From: Puccinia triticina
Taxonomy: Eukaryota; Basidiomycota; Pucciniomycetes; Pucciniales; Pucciniaceae
Assembly (NCBI RefSeq): GCF_026914185.1
Contig: NC_070558.1
Coordinates: 4,278,001 to 4,342,000 of the forward strand
Length of the DNA: 64,000 bases
Direction of reading: 5' to 3'
Both the position numbers and the translations under genes were made by a program. The notes under the pieces were generated by a model. The model made no database searches and was not told where the DNA came from. It worked only from the letters and a program-made list of their open reading frames with translations. How positions within the stretch are numbered: position 1 is the stretch's first letter; each line of letters starts with the position of its first letter. This document shows, piece by piece, positions 11,405 to 23,755 of the stretch.

Positions 11405-12364
11405 AGAAAAGAGGGACCTATTGTTTTCATATCCAGACAACTAAAGGACAGTGAAACAAGATATGGTGCCAGCCAACTTGAATGCTTATGCCTGGTTTGG
11501 GCCCTAGAGAAACTCCATTACTACTTAGATGGCAGTGTATTTCATGTTGTAACAGATTGCTCAGCTTTGAGATCACTGCTGAACATGAAGACTCCCAACA
11601 GACACATGCTCAGATGGCAGATTGCCATTCAGGAATACAGAGGCAACATGACTATAATCCACAGAGATGGGAATATTCACAAGAATGCGGATGGACTTAG
11701 CAGATGGGCCTTGCCAAATAATCCTAGTAACCCTGCTTATGACCCAGAAGACAAAGATGATGATAGATTCCCCATCATGGGCATCCATGTCTCTACTTTC
11801 AAGAATGAGTTCTTTGACTCAGTAAGAGAAGGTTACAACCAAGATAAAAACACTGCTATATTTTCTGAACTTTTGTTTAAAGATGCTAAAGATGCCCAGC
11901 TGAAAAACTCTCTACAAGATCCTTGGAGAAAGCTTTATGATGAAGGAAGATTCTCTACATTTGATGGCCTAATCTACTTCAGAGAAAAACATAATTCTGT
12001 CCTAGTCCTAGCTGACAAAGAAAGTATCAACACCATCTTGCATGAATGCCATGACAGTGTCTACTCTGGTAATCTTTCTGAAGACAGGACATTGGAGAAA
12101 GTGGCTGATACAGCCTGGTGGGCTAACTGGCGACAAGACACTGGTGAATACTGCTCTTCCTGTGATAGATGCCAGAAAGCCAATAAAGCCACAGGCAGAA
12201 AGCCAATAAAGCCACAGGCATGAAAATTGAAGAACCTTCAAAGCCATGGGATGTGATTAACATGGATTGGGTAACTTCCTTGTCCCCTGGAGGAGCTGCT
12301 AGTTTCAATGCTTGTCTGGTAATAGTAGACAGATACTCTAAGACCCCAATATTTGTACCCTGCT
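11405..12364 (+). pseudogene. Chromovirus pol: RNase H and integrase N-terminus
   Basis: The frame starts with [18 protein letters not shown] and continues through a Ty3-type RNase H ([33 protein letters not shown]). It then shows the integrase HHCC zinc-binding region ending [12 protein letters not shown] short duplication of the AGAAAGCCAATAAAGCCACAGGCA segment causes a TGA near 12221. Integrase core strand one with its catalytic aspartate follows (INMDWVTSL). Coding is then cut at 12364 by an inserted element. The upstream protease-RT part is absent. Confidence 0.8.
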
Positions 12365-13619
12365 TCACCAGGAAAAAAAAATAGTCACTTGATGGCAAGT
12401 GACATGATGCAGCTTTGGTTTCTGCTCCAGAGCTACTCCAGCGCTGCTCCAAGTCTGCTCCACCAGCACTTGTAGAGCTTGCAGGACTGCACCAGAGCAC
12501 TCAATTTGGCACAGTCAGCTGATCCTAATTTTTTCCCAGGAACAGCTGATGCTCATCATAAGCTGAGCAGTAGGCATTGACTGAGCCTGGGCCGAAGCTG
12601 AGCATTGGCTGAGCCTAAGCCACAGCTGAGCATTGGATATCACAAGCCTGAAACAAATCCAAGTGTCAGCTGGACCAAGAATATTCCAAATCTGAGCATC
12701 AGCTTAGCCAACAATGGTCCAAAGCTGAGCATCATCTTGGAAAAGGCTTGTGCAGAGCTTAGGATCAGCTGGGACAATACTGTTCCAAAGATTAACACCA
12801 GCTGGGCCAAAAATTTTCAAAAGCTGAGCATTGGCTGAGCCAATGCAGGTACAAAGCTGAGCATTGGCTGAGCCAAGGCTGTTCCAAAGCTGAGTATCAG
12901 ATTTTTTGAGACTATTCAAAAGATTAATAGCACCTGAGCCAAGGCTGTTCCACAGCTGAGAATTAGCTGAGCCAAGGCTGGTCCACAGCTGAGCATCAGC
13001 TGAGCCAAGGCTGGTCCACAGCTGAGCATCAGCTGAGCCAAGGCTGGTCCACAGCTGAGCATCAGCTGAGCCAAGGCTGGTCCACAGCTGAGCATTGTCT
13101 TAGCCAAGGTTGGTCCACAGCTGAGCATCAGCTGAGCCAAGGCTGGTCCACAGATGAGCATAAGCTGTTACAGGAGTGGTCAGACTCAGAATCTGAGCAT
13201 TGGCTGGGCCGAGATTTATCCAAAGCTGAAAATCAGCTGAGCCAATACTGGTCCAAAGCTGAGCATTGGCTGGGCCAATGATAGTCCTAATCTGAGTCTA
13301 AGCTGAGCCATGACTGGAATAAAGCTGCAAATAAGCTGGGCCAGGACTGGTTCCAATCTGGGCAACAAAGCTGAGCATGAGCTGGGCACCAAAGCTGAGC
13401 ATAAGCTGGGAGCTAAAGCTGAGTATCAGCTGACCAGAAATGGGGATCAGTGGTGCCCAGCAAAAACTGAGGATCTCCTGTGGAAATTCTTAAACTGTTT
13501 AGATGGTGGGTAGATGGTGGGTAGATGATGGGTAGATGGTGGGTAGATGGTGGGTAGCCCGCTGGAGCTGGCATGATGTCACTTGTCATCATATGACTAT
13601 TTTTTTTCCCTGGTGAGCT
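12362..13619. mobile_element. 1.25-kb inverted-repeat element filled with a minisatellite
   Basis: Element 12365-13616. The terminal inverted repeats begin TCACCAGG, followed by a run of A and then TAGTCA. Flanking GCT triplets (12362-12364, 13617-13619) are the likely 3-bp target duplication; GCTTC is an alternative reading. Excision would rejoin PCF and KDNSAMD of the integrase in frame. The interior is degenerate copies of an AGCTGAGCAT-containing unit, with a regular 33-bp tandem array at about 12937-13150 and an 11-bp GTAGATGGTGG array at 13500-13556. It has no coding capacity; the 11-residue periodic minus-strand ORF is a by-product of the 33-bp period. Confidence 0.8.
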
Positions 13620-14631
13620 TCAAGGATAATTCTGCCATGGACACTGCCATACTGTTTTGGAACAGAGTAATGCCTAGAACTGGCATCCCCAGAATCATCA
13701 TCTCTGACAGAGATCCTAAGTTCACATCTGAATTCTGGACTGGTTTACATAGTATGCTAGGAACCAAACTCTACTTCTCCACTGCTTACCACCCCAGACT
13801 GATTGATTAGCTGAAAGAATGATTCAAACACTGGAATATATGATCAGGAGATTTTGTGCATATGGTCTAGAATTCAAAGACAATGATGGTTACACTCATG
13901 AATGGGTTTCACTTCTACCAATCCTTCAGCTAGCATATTGCACCAGAATACATTCAACCACTGGAAAACCTCCTGCCATCCTGGAGAAAGGCTGGATCCC
14001 AAACCTTCCCAGGAATTTCTTGAAACAAGACTCTGTAGACATTCATCCTACTGCTCTTGCCTATGGGAAAATCTTTGAGAAAGCTAGAAAACATGCTGAG
14101 CAATGCATAACATAAGCTACATCTTAAAATAAAGAAAGATGGGACAAGAATCACAAAGACCCATCCTTTAAAGTTGGTGATAAAGTCCTGATATCCACAG
14201 CAAACTTCAACAACTTGTCTGGCCCTAAGAAGATGAGAGACTCCTTTACTGGACCATTCCTTGTGAAAGCTTTACATGGAAAGAATGCTGTAGGAGTGAT
14301 TCTGACTGAAGAGTTCAGCAGGGAACATCCTAAATTCCCTGTTAGCTTGGTGAAACCATACAGAGACCCCAATCCAGATAAGTTCCCCTTGAGACAGAAA
14401 GTTAAAGTTGTTATTCCCCCCATGGATAAGACCCCTCAGAGTAAAGTCATACAGAAGATTCTCAGAGACAAGAGATTGAGAGTAGAGAACAGAGATATTA
14501 TGATGTACTTGGCTAGATACAAAGGCATGAGTGCTGATCATGATGAATGGCTCCTTGAGAAGGACATTCCAGACTCTGCTATCCTTCTCAGGAAATTCAG
14601 AAGTGAGAAGAGGTCTACCCCTGTGGTTTAA
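13620..14631 (+). pseudogene. Chromovirus integrase core and chromodomain
   Basis: After the insertion the core resumes with [13 protein letters not shown] (second catalytic Asp) and YHP. One base is missing before the usual DG-LAER segment, shifting to the frame of MIQTLEYMIRRFCAYG. A second shift leads to KVGDKVLIST and GPFLVKALHGKNAV. The C-terminus (about 14443-14610) is a chromodomain (YLARYKGMSADHDEWL), which targets integration to particular chromatin in this clade. Frameshifts and a stop make it non-functional. Confidence 0.8.
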
Positions 14632-14668
14632 TTTCTTACAAAAATCCAACATTTTTGGTGGTAGGGAA

Positions 14669-15605
14669 TGTCAGCCTTAGAGTCAACTCAGCTGACCTAA
14701 AGTCTGCCTTTTTCTACTTTTTACATATGAATTACTTCATATCTTTTTCATCTTTGGAGATAACATTGTTTTGACTTCATATTCTGTTTCCTCATTCAAT
14801 TTTAACCCTAGTTACAACTTATCAATTCCGTGTAACTACACTCCTTCCCTGAGTTATTGAGTTGTGGCGCGCATGCGCAGTTGTGACGTGTCAGTGCTAC
14901 CAGGCTCGCCAAACCACATGTACATATGTAAATTACATAAGCAAACTGTGAAAATTTTCGTAGTCAGGATCCCCCTTGCCTGAGGCAGTTCTACAGACTT
15001 CAGCACACCAGAACCACACCCCAGATAACCCCAGGATCACCACCAAAGAGATTACCACGCTCCCAGTATACCTACTGTCACAGGCGCCTGGGATATTGAC
15101 AGTAAGTAACCTCTTTCACTGAACCTTGTTTATCTCAGAGGTACAACTCTGTGTCTGCTTGATTTGCTCTTCTTTTGCTGGCCTTTGCCTTATCCTTGAT
15201 CACAGGGCTGCCCCTGCTAAACATCATTCTTTTTCTGTGGTTTTTGTAAGAAAAAAACCACATAGGTTTCCCTTTAAAGAACCTTGACTATCCAGAAGGA
15301 AGCTAAAAAATTGTGGCTGGATTAAACTTGTCTAATCCAGAAGCCCTCCACGTTTTTTTTTGGTGAGAGGAGGCTGTTGCACTCTCTAGCACAGCTTGGC
15401 AGCACTCTTCTAAAGAGGTATCATTGCCAGTGGACGTGCATTCCCACTAGAATAACCTTGAATATCTGCTTAATCTTGAATCTGCTCAGTCTCTTTCTCT
15501 CTTTCTCTCTCTCTCTTATATTTGTAGTTTCTTTATCCCAAGAAATCCAAATATTACCCCCCATTTTCTTGTATCCTGTTGTCACTATAGAGACTCAGGC
15601 TCACA
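14669..15605 (+). repeat. Probable 3' LTR of the chromovirus
   Basis: The purine-rich GGTGGTAGGGA ends just before TGTCAGCCTTAGAGTC at 14669. The block ends GACTCAGGCTCACA at 15605, whose complement resembles the start. A reverse-complement relative of its 3' part lies at 42200-42765, supporting the right boundary. The 5' LTR is not in the window. Confidence 0.6.
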
Positions 15606-17120
15606 AAGTTGACCCAAAAGGAGAGTCACACTATCATAGGAAGTTGAATTGAGTGGAGTTATGTCCATAATGGGCAAGGTGGATTCTGAAGGGGGTATTT
15701 GAAACAGGGAAAATTAAATCCGGTTGACCTGACCAATTTGGCTGGATGTGTATGAGCGTCAGACAAAAGAAGCAAAACACCACAACGAGATCAGGGAGGG
15801 GAGCCAGAGCATGAAAGGTATAAATAGATCACAGTTTGGGTATCTTTCTCCCTCACCCTCCCCCACCTGGGCATTTTAAAGCCACGGGGTACTTTCAATG
15901 GCAACAAGAGTTTATGGTAATAGTTAGTGGGATTCGCGCCAGCCCTATAAAAATCAAATCTTGTGTTTTTGTTTCAAAAGTAGGGGAAACCCTTGAACCG
16001 AAATTCCATGATTTATAGGTTTTATTAAACTTAGATTAAAAGCTACATCATGTCTTTATCACAAGCTGAATGCCTCACACTATCTGAGGAAGAGTGGAGA
16101 GGTAGGAGGAATGAGGGGACTGAACCTTGGGTTTGCAGTGGCGAAGCCCCCTTTGCCTTTAGTAGCGCTAAATTAGCGGTTTTTGGGGCTGCTATGCTAC
16201 ACCATTTTGTAGTTTAAAGTGTATTACAGTTAACGCTAAGTGATATTCAAGAAAAAAATGTAATTTTAGCTGAAAATTACGGCTGATTTGGCTGTAATTG
16301 GTAGCTAATTATCTTTAATTTAGTGTTAGTGTGTTTCAGCGGCTTTTTATTACAGCCAAAGATAATAGTCGGAATCATGAGCGGCCAACTATAACGCTAA
16401 AGAATCAGCGCCAGTGATTTAATTTGCGGAGTAGTTGCATTGTTGCTTCTCATGACCTCAAAGTATTGCATGCAATCAGGTTGAATGCATCCCAGATCAA
16501 CCAGGATACTCTTAAAATAGTCATTTTTTTGGTAGTGAATCTGTGTTCAATCCTGTAACCATTCAATTATTTTTAAAAACTAGAGATATGCAGTTGTATT
16601 GGGGGTTAAGTGATAAAAATTTCAAGAGGAGAAATTTGTGAAAATAAGAGGACACTAAACAAAAATTGAAAGAGTATTATGGGAAGAATTCTGTCAAACA
16701 ATTATACAGACTGAGTGAAATTTTAAATCTGGGTGCGCAATTCAATTTGGATCCATGGGCACAGGAAGAGTCATTTGCAGAAATCAACTAAGAGTTCTAT
16801 AAGATACTAATGATTCAATGAGAAATATTTTTAAAATATTTATTGCAGTTAACTCCCTCTCAACCCACACATGAGTATGCAAGCACATAATTCCTATTAG
16901 CCCATGTGAAATTGTCACACCAAATCGGCCAATGGAAAGTGCACCTGAAGTATCAATCTGTTCTTTCTCCTGAATCATCATTTGGAGAAATATGACTTGC
17001 AAGTGAGTTGTCATCATGAGTTTTCATAATATCATCAGATATTGAAGGGTGAGAATTTTTGAATTTCTCCCATGCATGTTCTGTGTAAATTATGTATTTA
17101 AGGTCGAAATCCTGTTTCAA
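15606..17120. other. No recognisable gene
   Basis: AT-rich sequence. About 16140-16410 contains degenerate GCTAA/TTAGCG words reminiscent of the inverted-repeat elements elsewhere, but I could not define ends. Confidence 0.4.
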
Positions 17121-18637
17121 TCAAGCTTTCAGAATTAAATTCATCTCTACTTCAAATAAATTGAAATAACTCACCGTAAAGTCATCTCTAGGGACATTGT
17201 GTCTAGCATAAAAAGCATTAATACGCAATAGAAGTCCTTTTTGAAAGGTTTCCCGGTACGTGTAGCCTGGAAGTTCTCTATCTTCTTCTCTGCATATGGG
17301 GCATCTGTAATGTTCTTTTTTCCAAGGAGCTACACAATCCACATGGAATGAGTGTGTGCAAGTTCTCCATTTTTCGTTTTTGCTTTGATTCAAATCTCCA
17401 AGACAAATGGAACATGTATGTTCTTCTTCCTGGTGGACCCACATGTAAATGGAAACAAAGAAGGAGAAATAAGTTAGCTTTTTATAATCTTTTCAATCTG
17501 GTCTCAAATTTATCACTCACATTTTTTTCTTCAATGGAAGTTGGGACATTTGCAGATGATGAGGATAGATGCTTTTTTACTTCTTGAGAGGAAGGAATGT
17601 CTCTGGGGATTCCATCAACCACATTGGAAATCTACCAATCATCATTCACATGGTATTTTTTTTGTTTTCAATATTTTTTGTTTCTGGGATGGCCTCAACC
17701 AATAAGATTACTCACTGGAACTTCTGGTAGACCATTAAGCACTGTTGATCTAAGAATATCATTTCCAGGCATTTCTTCCCCATGGAAACCCTTCAAAAAC
17801 AGACAATACAATGTTTTCCTTTAATTTTCTTGTCCTGCTGGGTGGTTCAAAACAGCTGGATTACTCACCAAATCAGTTTCTTGATCATTGCGAACTTCTG
17901 GTCCTAGAAAGCTAGTACCAGCATTTTCATTTCCATTGGAAACCTTCAAAATCCATAACCCAGATAGACTCTTTCTAAGTTTCATTTTCCTCCTGGGTGT
18001 CTCAACTAACCAGATTACTCACCAAATTTCCAGGCTGATAATTTTGAACTTTTGATGTATCAATGGTGTTGTCTTGTTTTCTTTCATTTCTATACAAACT
18101 CTCCAAAACCTATACATAGGTCACATGTTAGAAAATAAATGTACTGCTGTTGTATTTTTGAACGGTACATCACTCACAGAATCTCCTGGATGATTAAGCT
18201 GTGCTTTCAATCTGAATGTATTCCCAGGTAGTTCAGTATTGGTTCCTCTCTGAAAAACAAATGATTTAAATAAGAAAAAATAAATAAGTTTTGGTACTGT
18301 CATGAATGTTATAAAAAAAAAACTGTATCTATCACTCACAGAGATTTCAGCCTGATTGTATGGCACTTTTGATCCAACAGCAGAGTCACTAGAGATTTCA
18401 CATTCTTCTTGTTGATCATGGCGCAGCACATTTGATCCAACATCTGAGTCTAAATGACAGCCATCTGAGGACCCCAATTGGTTGGGAACCTCGTCCCAAA
18501 ACTCTTTCCCGCGAGGCAGAGGTGCAGTGACCAATGTAACAACTTGAAGAAGCTTTAAAGAAAAAATAATTGATGTTCAAATTCAGTGTTTTCATCTTTT
18601 TGGATGTAATATAGAATCTTACCGTAATCAATCTCAT
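17121..18637 (-). CDS. Putative secreted RING-H2 protein, eight exons
   Basis: Minus-strand exons: 18623-18637, 18340-18552, 18178-18249, 18023-18109, 17869-17943, 17716-17790, 17521-17631 and 17121-17429. Each length is a multiple of three, and all introns are phase 0 with GTAAG or GTGAG donors and AG acceptors. The product is about 318 residues. Joining exon 1 (MRLIT) to exon 2 gives MRLITLLQVVTLVTA, a plausible signal peptide. The last exon carries a RING-H2 finger, CSIC-x14-CTHSFHVDC-x10-CPIC, typical of E3 ubiquitin ligases that bind E2 enzymes. The middle exons encode short Ser/Asn/Glu-rich segments that look duplicated. A GTGAG donor near the 3' end (about 17174) may add a final intron and change the last residues. 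Secretion and ligase activity are inference; exon boundaries are read by eye. Confidence 0.65.
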
Positions 18638-18828
18638 TCTATGAATAATTGAGTTGGTCAAGTTTATTATGTAAAATAGTTTAGAGGAGTTGATAATGGT
18701 TGAGAGACTAGTAGAGTGCTAAGCGGGAATAATTTCCTCTGGAATGGAAGCCAGCTTGCGCTTGCCTTATATATTCATTACTGTGGATAGCCATACATAC
18801 AAAGCCATTATCTTGATACTGGCGTTAA

Positions 18829-19360
18829 AGAATGGAACACCCTTCAACGCGACTCAGCCTTTGATGCAACACAGCCCTCAAAGCGACTCAGCCTCCGACG
18901 AGACTAAGCCTTTGACTCGGCTCAGTCTTTGGCGCGACTTGCCCTTTGAGGGGAGTCATGCTTCAAGGTGACTCATGATGCTCGAACGCAACTCAAGAAA
19001 AAAAATCAAAGCCAAAGTATTCACAACTTGATACATGTGAAGAATCAAGTTGAAGAATTGTTGCAAGGAGAAACACACCCTTCGACGCGACTCAGCCTTT
19101 GATGAAACTCAGCCTTCAACGCGAAGTTTGAAGAGGCTCAGCCTTCGAAAAGACTCAGCCTTCGGAGGACTCAGCCTTTGAAGAGACTTAGCCTTTGAAG
19201 AGACTCAGCCTTTGACGAGACTCAGACTTTGCCGCGACTCGCCTCTGAGGGGATTCACGCTTTAATGCGACTTGTGATGCTTTAACAAAACTCAAGAAAA
19301 AAAAACCAAAGCCAAATTATTTATAACTAGATACATGTTGGGAATCAAGTACCATTTACT
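18829..19360. repeat. Two copies of a CTCAGCC-rich repeat
   Basis: Degenerate GACTCAGCCTTTGA words recur throughout. Two larger blocks (about 18829-19045 and 19075-19360) share the order CTCAGCC array, TCATGCTT-like segment, ACTCAAGAAAAAAA, and a segment containing GATACATGT. No gene is visible. Confidence 0.6.
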
Positions 19361-19395
19361 AACCTAGTCACTTCTTCAGGGGAATCAAGAATTTA

Positions 19396-19913
19396 AAAGC
19401 TACGCTGCCCTGCAAAAAGCGGCGATTTTAGCGCAGCGTAGCGGCCGCCACAATAACTCCCCAGGCCAAAAAGCGGTAGCGCAGCGGGATTATCGCTGCG
19501 CTACCGCTGAAAGTAGCGGTCCCCCGCTTTTTCCCCAACCCAAAAAGCCGTAGCGCAGCGGGCAGGGCCGCTACTTTCTGCGCAGCGGGCAGGGCCACTA
19601 CTTTCAGCGCAACCCAGCAGCCACCAAAAATTGCGCTTTGCTGCGCTTTTTTGGCGCGCAGCGGAGTAACGCTAGGCAGCCAGGCCAAAAAGCAATAGCG
19701 CATGGGGACCACCGCTGCGATACCCCTGAAGGTAGCGGGTCCCCGCTCTTTCTCCGAACCAAAAAGCGGTAGCGCAGCGGGAAGGGCAACTACTCTCAGT
19801 GCAGCACAGCGAGTCCATTTGCGCTGCGCTTTCCGTTGCGCTGCACTACTTTTAGTGCAGCTTTTTCAGTCTTGGGGGATGTCAGCGGGCTGCTGATCTG
19901 GACAGCGCAGCAA
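19396..19913. repeat. AGCGCAGCGG-rich block, possibly an inverted-repeat element
   Basis: The block is built of AAAAAGCGGTAGCGCAGCGG-like words on both strands. Its outer words GCTACGCTGCCCTG and the complement of GGACAGCGCAGC are weakly inverted, but no target duplication was found. ORFs here are repeat artefacts. Confidence 0.5.
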
Positions 19914-21992
19914 CTGACAAACCCTCTCTAGATAGCGTCTCCTGAAGCCTCTACTCAAAGGAGCGCACTCAACCGCAGCTATTCAGTGGCATAGATCTGT
20001 AACATGACAAATAACATGTCACAGATTAACAGATCTGCAGAGTACAAGTAAGAGGAATTTCTCTAACTCAGAGGATTCCTCGGATTAGATTATATCAAGC
20101 CCACCAACGTTGTAATCTTTGACACTCCTCAAACACTGCAATTGGGGCCTTCGATCCAATCTCTTTTCTTTCTTCTTCTTTCAACCTTCAACTCTCCGAC
20201 TCAACCTCGCCAATAACTGGTAAGCTTGAGTCTCCATTTCCCATATCTCATCCTAGATCCCTCTAAGGAGTGCCGCTAGCCTCTGGTCAACAGACGTCAA
20301 CAGCCCCTTCTACGGAGGCGTGGTTATAACCTCCCGCAGAAGCGGTTCAGTAGAGCTACGAATTTAGTGTTGTGACAGCTATATTTCTTTACTTTATTCA
20401 GAGCGCCGTCACCAAACAGACACTCCCTGACAGGGGAATTAACCCTCCCCATATTATGATTTAGATCCATCATAGCTGCTTAAACTTTTGAACAAGGGAA
20501 ATGTTGCAGCCATCAAGGTTGTGTTTGATTTTTCACCAACAAGAGTGAATTGGCACATTCTTTCCAGAAGTAGACAGATTCCTTTGGATTTATTGCTTCT
20601 GAGAGAGGTGTTATCACCACCAGCTTCCATTACAAACTTCATGAAATTTATTGATGCAAAACTAAACTTGACATTTGTCAATTCTTTGATTAGATTACCA
20701 CTGTCATCCCTCTTCCATGGTGAATATGTAGTGGAGTTGAAGTAAGAAATGAGCTCACTGAAGCCACAAAACCAACAAGGGGCTTGGGGGGGGGGGGGGG
20801 GGGGCTTCCAGGCCTGGCTGTTGGATTACGTGTAATCTAACAGAAGGACTGTGTCCCCCTTTTTGGTTTGTGTCACTACAAACATTACTAGAGGCCAATG
20901 CGGCTGCGCCGGTGCAGAATCCACTTTCCACATTTATCCTCATCTCATGAGGAAATAAACAGTTAGGTTGAAACTCAGCCCACAATAATTTTACTTTGGA
21001 TTGCCAGGGTATCATTGTTAAAGCTACTGCTATGACTACATATCCACTTACTGGATGATTAGGGTGACAGTTTTGTCCCTGGCAGCATGATTGAATTTTT
21101 TGGATATCTTGCCCAGAGGGGTTCAGACAATGGTATAATTGAATTGGATGTTATTAAAGTCTCCTAATACTGTTTATTACTCATTCAACTGATCCAGAAA
21201 GATTTTATGACTTGCCAGATCCTAAGTCATGGTAATGTATGCTCTGGTTAATGCTTGCTGCTAGATAAATGAGAACCATCAAATTGAGTTCTCCGCTTCC
21301 ACTGCCAGTCTTCTTCATTTCAATTTTTCCACAAATATTTCTTATTTTGCCTTCTCCATATTCTTCCAAGTAAATATTACTTGAAACATAGTGCATTTGA
21401 TAAATTCCATGGTGAGAAAAACAGTTTCACTTTTTGAAGACAAAATCTTTATAATTTTGGCTCTTAATAGCAGATATTTGAAAATAAATGAAGTGCAGAA
21501 AGCACAAAGATTATCTGTTCATCACCAAGAATTTTTTTCAATACTGTCTTCTGCTTCTCCATTGAAAATTTCTCAAGAAATCTGATGGGAAAGGAGAGTG
21601 AATAAAACAATAAAAAAGTATTCAGGAAAAACCTTGCCTCATCTCAAATATTTGCACCTCAAAAAACCCATGAGAGGAGAAGTTTTCAGGTGCTGTCAAG
21701 CTGTCTCCATCTATCATTTCAACCACACACTCTGGTAAAATGTGCTTGGGGTTGGAGTACCCCCCAATCCACTCCAATGGTTCTTTGAGGCAACCACCTT
21801 GCACTCCAAAAACTTTGGTTCCATGCAATCCTTGGAGAATACACAGTCTACACACTCTAAAAATCAAGAGCATTTAGCCTGTCCCCATGAGTATTTACTT
21901 ATTTTCAGTTTCACAATGTGCATGATTCTTATTGTTTCTGCAACAAAAATATCTTCACCTCCATTCAGATGTTGGCACTGAAATGTTGAAAC
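19914..21992. other. No supported gene; LTR-like leader and poly-G run
   Basis: 19950-20450 looks like an LTR or leader (CT-rich tract at 20160-20200 and an AACTGGTAAGC donor-like site) without an identifiable partner. A 75-codon frame at 20454-20681 on the minus strand is open but matches no family I know. A 19-nt G homopolymer lies at 20786-20804. Confidence 0.35.
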
Positions 21993-22414
21993 ATGATAGC
22001 AACAATGGGAGGTTACGCTACCCGTAACGGTAGCGTAACGAAAACGTAACGGAATCCTTGCCGTTATCGTTACCATGACGGCGGCAAAGCTTCCGTTACG
22101 TTTTCTTTAATTTTTTTCCCTCTCTTCCTAGCTTAGTTACGTTATCCCTTGCAATTATAGGAGGATAACCTGCGCAAAAAAGGGGAGTTTTCCCCCTTTT
22201 ATGGCATTTTGACCTCTGGTAACGCGGTTAACGCGTTATCTCCGTTATTTTTCCGGGTATTGAGGGTGAAAAAACCCTCTGTTACGTTACCCACCGGCCC
22301 AAGGAGAAATTTTGCCAGATAACGGTAACACGTTATCTGGTAACGGTGGGAAGTTATGTTACGAAAATCCCTCTGGATATTGTAACGTATGTAACTTCCC
22401 ATTGTTGATGATAG
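21993..22414. mobile_element. 408-bp inverted-repeat element, 7-bp TSD ATGATAG
   Basis: The element is 22000-22407 with ends CAACAATGGGAGGTTACG and the complement of GTAACTTCCCATTGTTG. Perfect ATGATAG copies flank it at 21993-21999 and 22408-22414. The interior is permutations of GTAACG and CGTTA words on both strands. The CAACANTGGG terminus and 7-bp duplication match the elements at 7527 and 30726. Non-coding. Confidence 0.85.
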
Positions 22415-22993
22415 GGGTTTCTGTGTGAAATTGTGGGCCATCTGGAAGCTTCTTATGACTCATATCAAAAAAAATTCTTAAGGTGTGCTAGGGTTGATCA
22501 GCTCACCCTGGAAGCAGGAAGACAATCACTTCAGCAAATGTCAGGAGAGAGAGAAGAGAGAGAGAGCATACAGTTCCCGAAGCCACACAATTTACGGTGG
22601 ACTCACCTCAAAGATCTGCAGTTTTAGAGCACTGCAAGTCCAGAGTAGGTCCTTGTTTTTGAGCTTCCGGAGGTCAATTTTGGGCAAGAGCTGGGACTCA
22701 AGTTGGGCAAGCTGAGCGTCAAGCTGGACCTGGAGCTGAGAAGCGTTCTGTTTGGCAGTCTTGTTGGATTTTCATCTCTTCCCTCTGCCTCCTTTTCCCC
22801 TTTTCCTTATCCAGACCTCTCACAAATGCTTGTCTCTCCTTGTTATATTTTAGATTTGGTTATGTCCTTATCTTTTTCTAGCCCAGTGACCTTGATCCTT
22901 GTCTAGAACTGTCTGTGTGCTCTCCTATCTATTGATGACCTTGTGTGCGTGTGCACTGTGTGTGATATCTTGGATGTCACTGATTCTCTTGTT

Positions 22994-23755
22994 CCTTCTT
23001 CCATCCGCTTCCACTCGCTTCCTTGCATATTCAATATGTCACTCAAACACAACTTGATGCTTGTACTTAGTCTATATATACCTAGCCTTGTACAAGCAAT
23101 CAAGACCTTATTGGTTCATCTCCTTCTTTTTACGCCCTTTGAGCCGGTCCAGTGAGAAATCCCCATTTCACTGTCCATATTCTTGCTTCACTTCTCAGAC
23201 CCCATTTGGGTCTCACAAGTTCAAAACTCAACAAGTCTTGAGCTTGATTCTGTTAGGTTTCTTGCGGAGGGAGGCGGTCATTGAGAGCTTGGATGGCAAA
23301 GAGGGCGCGGAGAATGTTTTTTAGGAGTAGAGACGGAGAGCGAGGCGGATGAGATCATCAGGGAGCCGACGGCATGGGCTACCTCCTTGATGTCTTCGCT
23401 CCTTCTTCCATCCGCTTCCACTCGCTTCCTTGCATATTCAATATGTCACTCGACCACAACTTGATGCTTGTACTTAGTCTATATATACCTAGCCTTGTAC
23501 AAGCAATCAAGACCTTATTGGTTCATCTCCTTTTTTTTACGCCCTTTGAGCGGGTCCAGTGAGGAATCCCCATCTCACTGTCCATATTCTTGCTTCACTT
23601 CTCAGACCCCATTTTGGTCTCACAAGTTCAAAACTCAACAAGTCTTGAGCTTGATTCTGTTAGGTTTCTTGCGGAGGGAGGCGGTCATTGAGAGCGTGGA
23701 TGGCGAAGAGGGCGCGGAGAATGTTTTTTTAGGAGTAGAGACGGAGAGCGAAGCG
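22994..23755. repeat. 407-bp-offset tandem duplication with TATATATA box
   Basis: 22994-23347 and 23401-23755 are close copies, both containing TCTATATATACCTAG and CTTGATTCTGTTAGG. No protein is recognised. A minus-strand frame from 24083 to 23685 (start MGSEILSRPRLPPKKK, basic) overlaps the second copy. It could be a gene fragment but is unsupported by any motif. Confidence 0.6.

Noticed and set aside
12916..13161. Minus-strand ORF with perfect 11-residue repeats (LAQLMLSCGPA)
   Set aside because: It is the translation of a 33-bp minisatellite inside an inverted-repeat element; no start context and no relation to a protein family.
18835..19290. Short regular repeats considered as a CRISPR array
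   Set aside because: Units are degenerate, spacing is irregular, and the context is eukaryotic.
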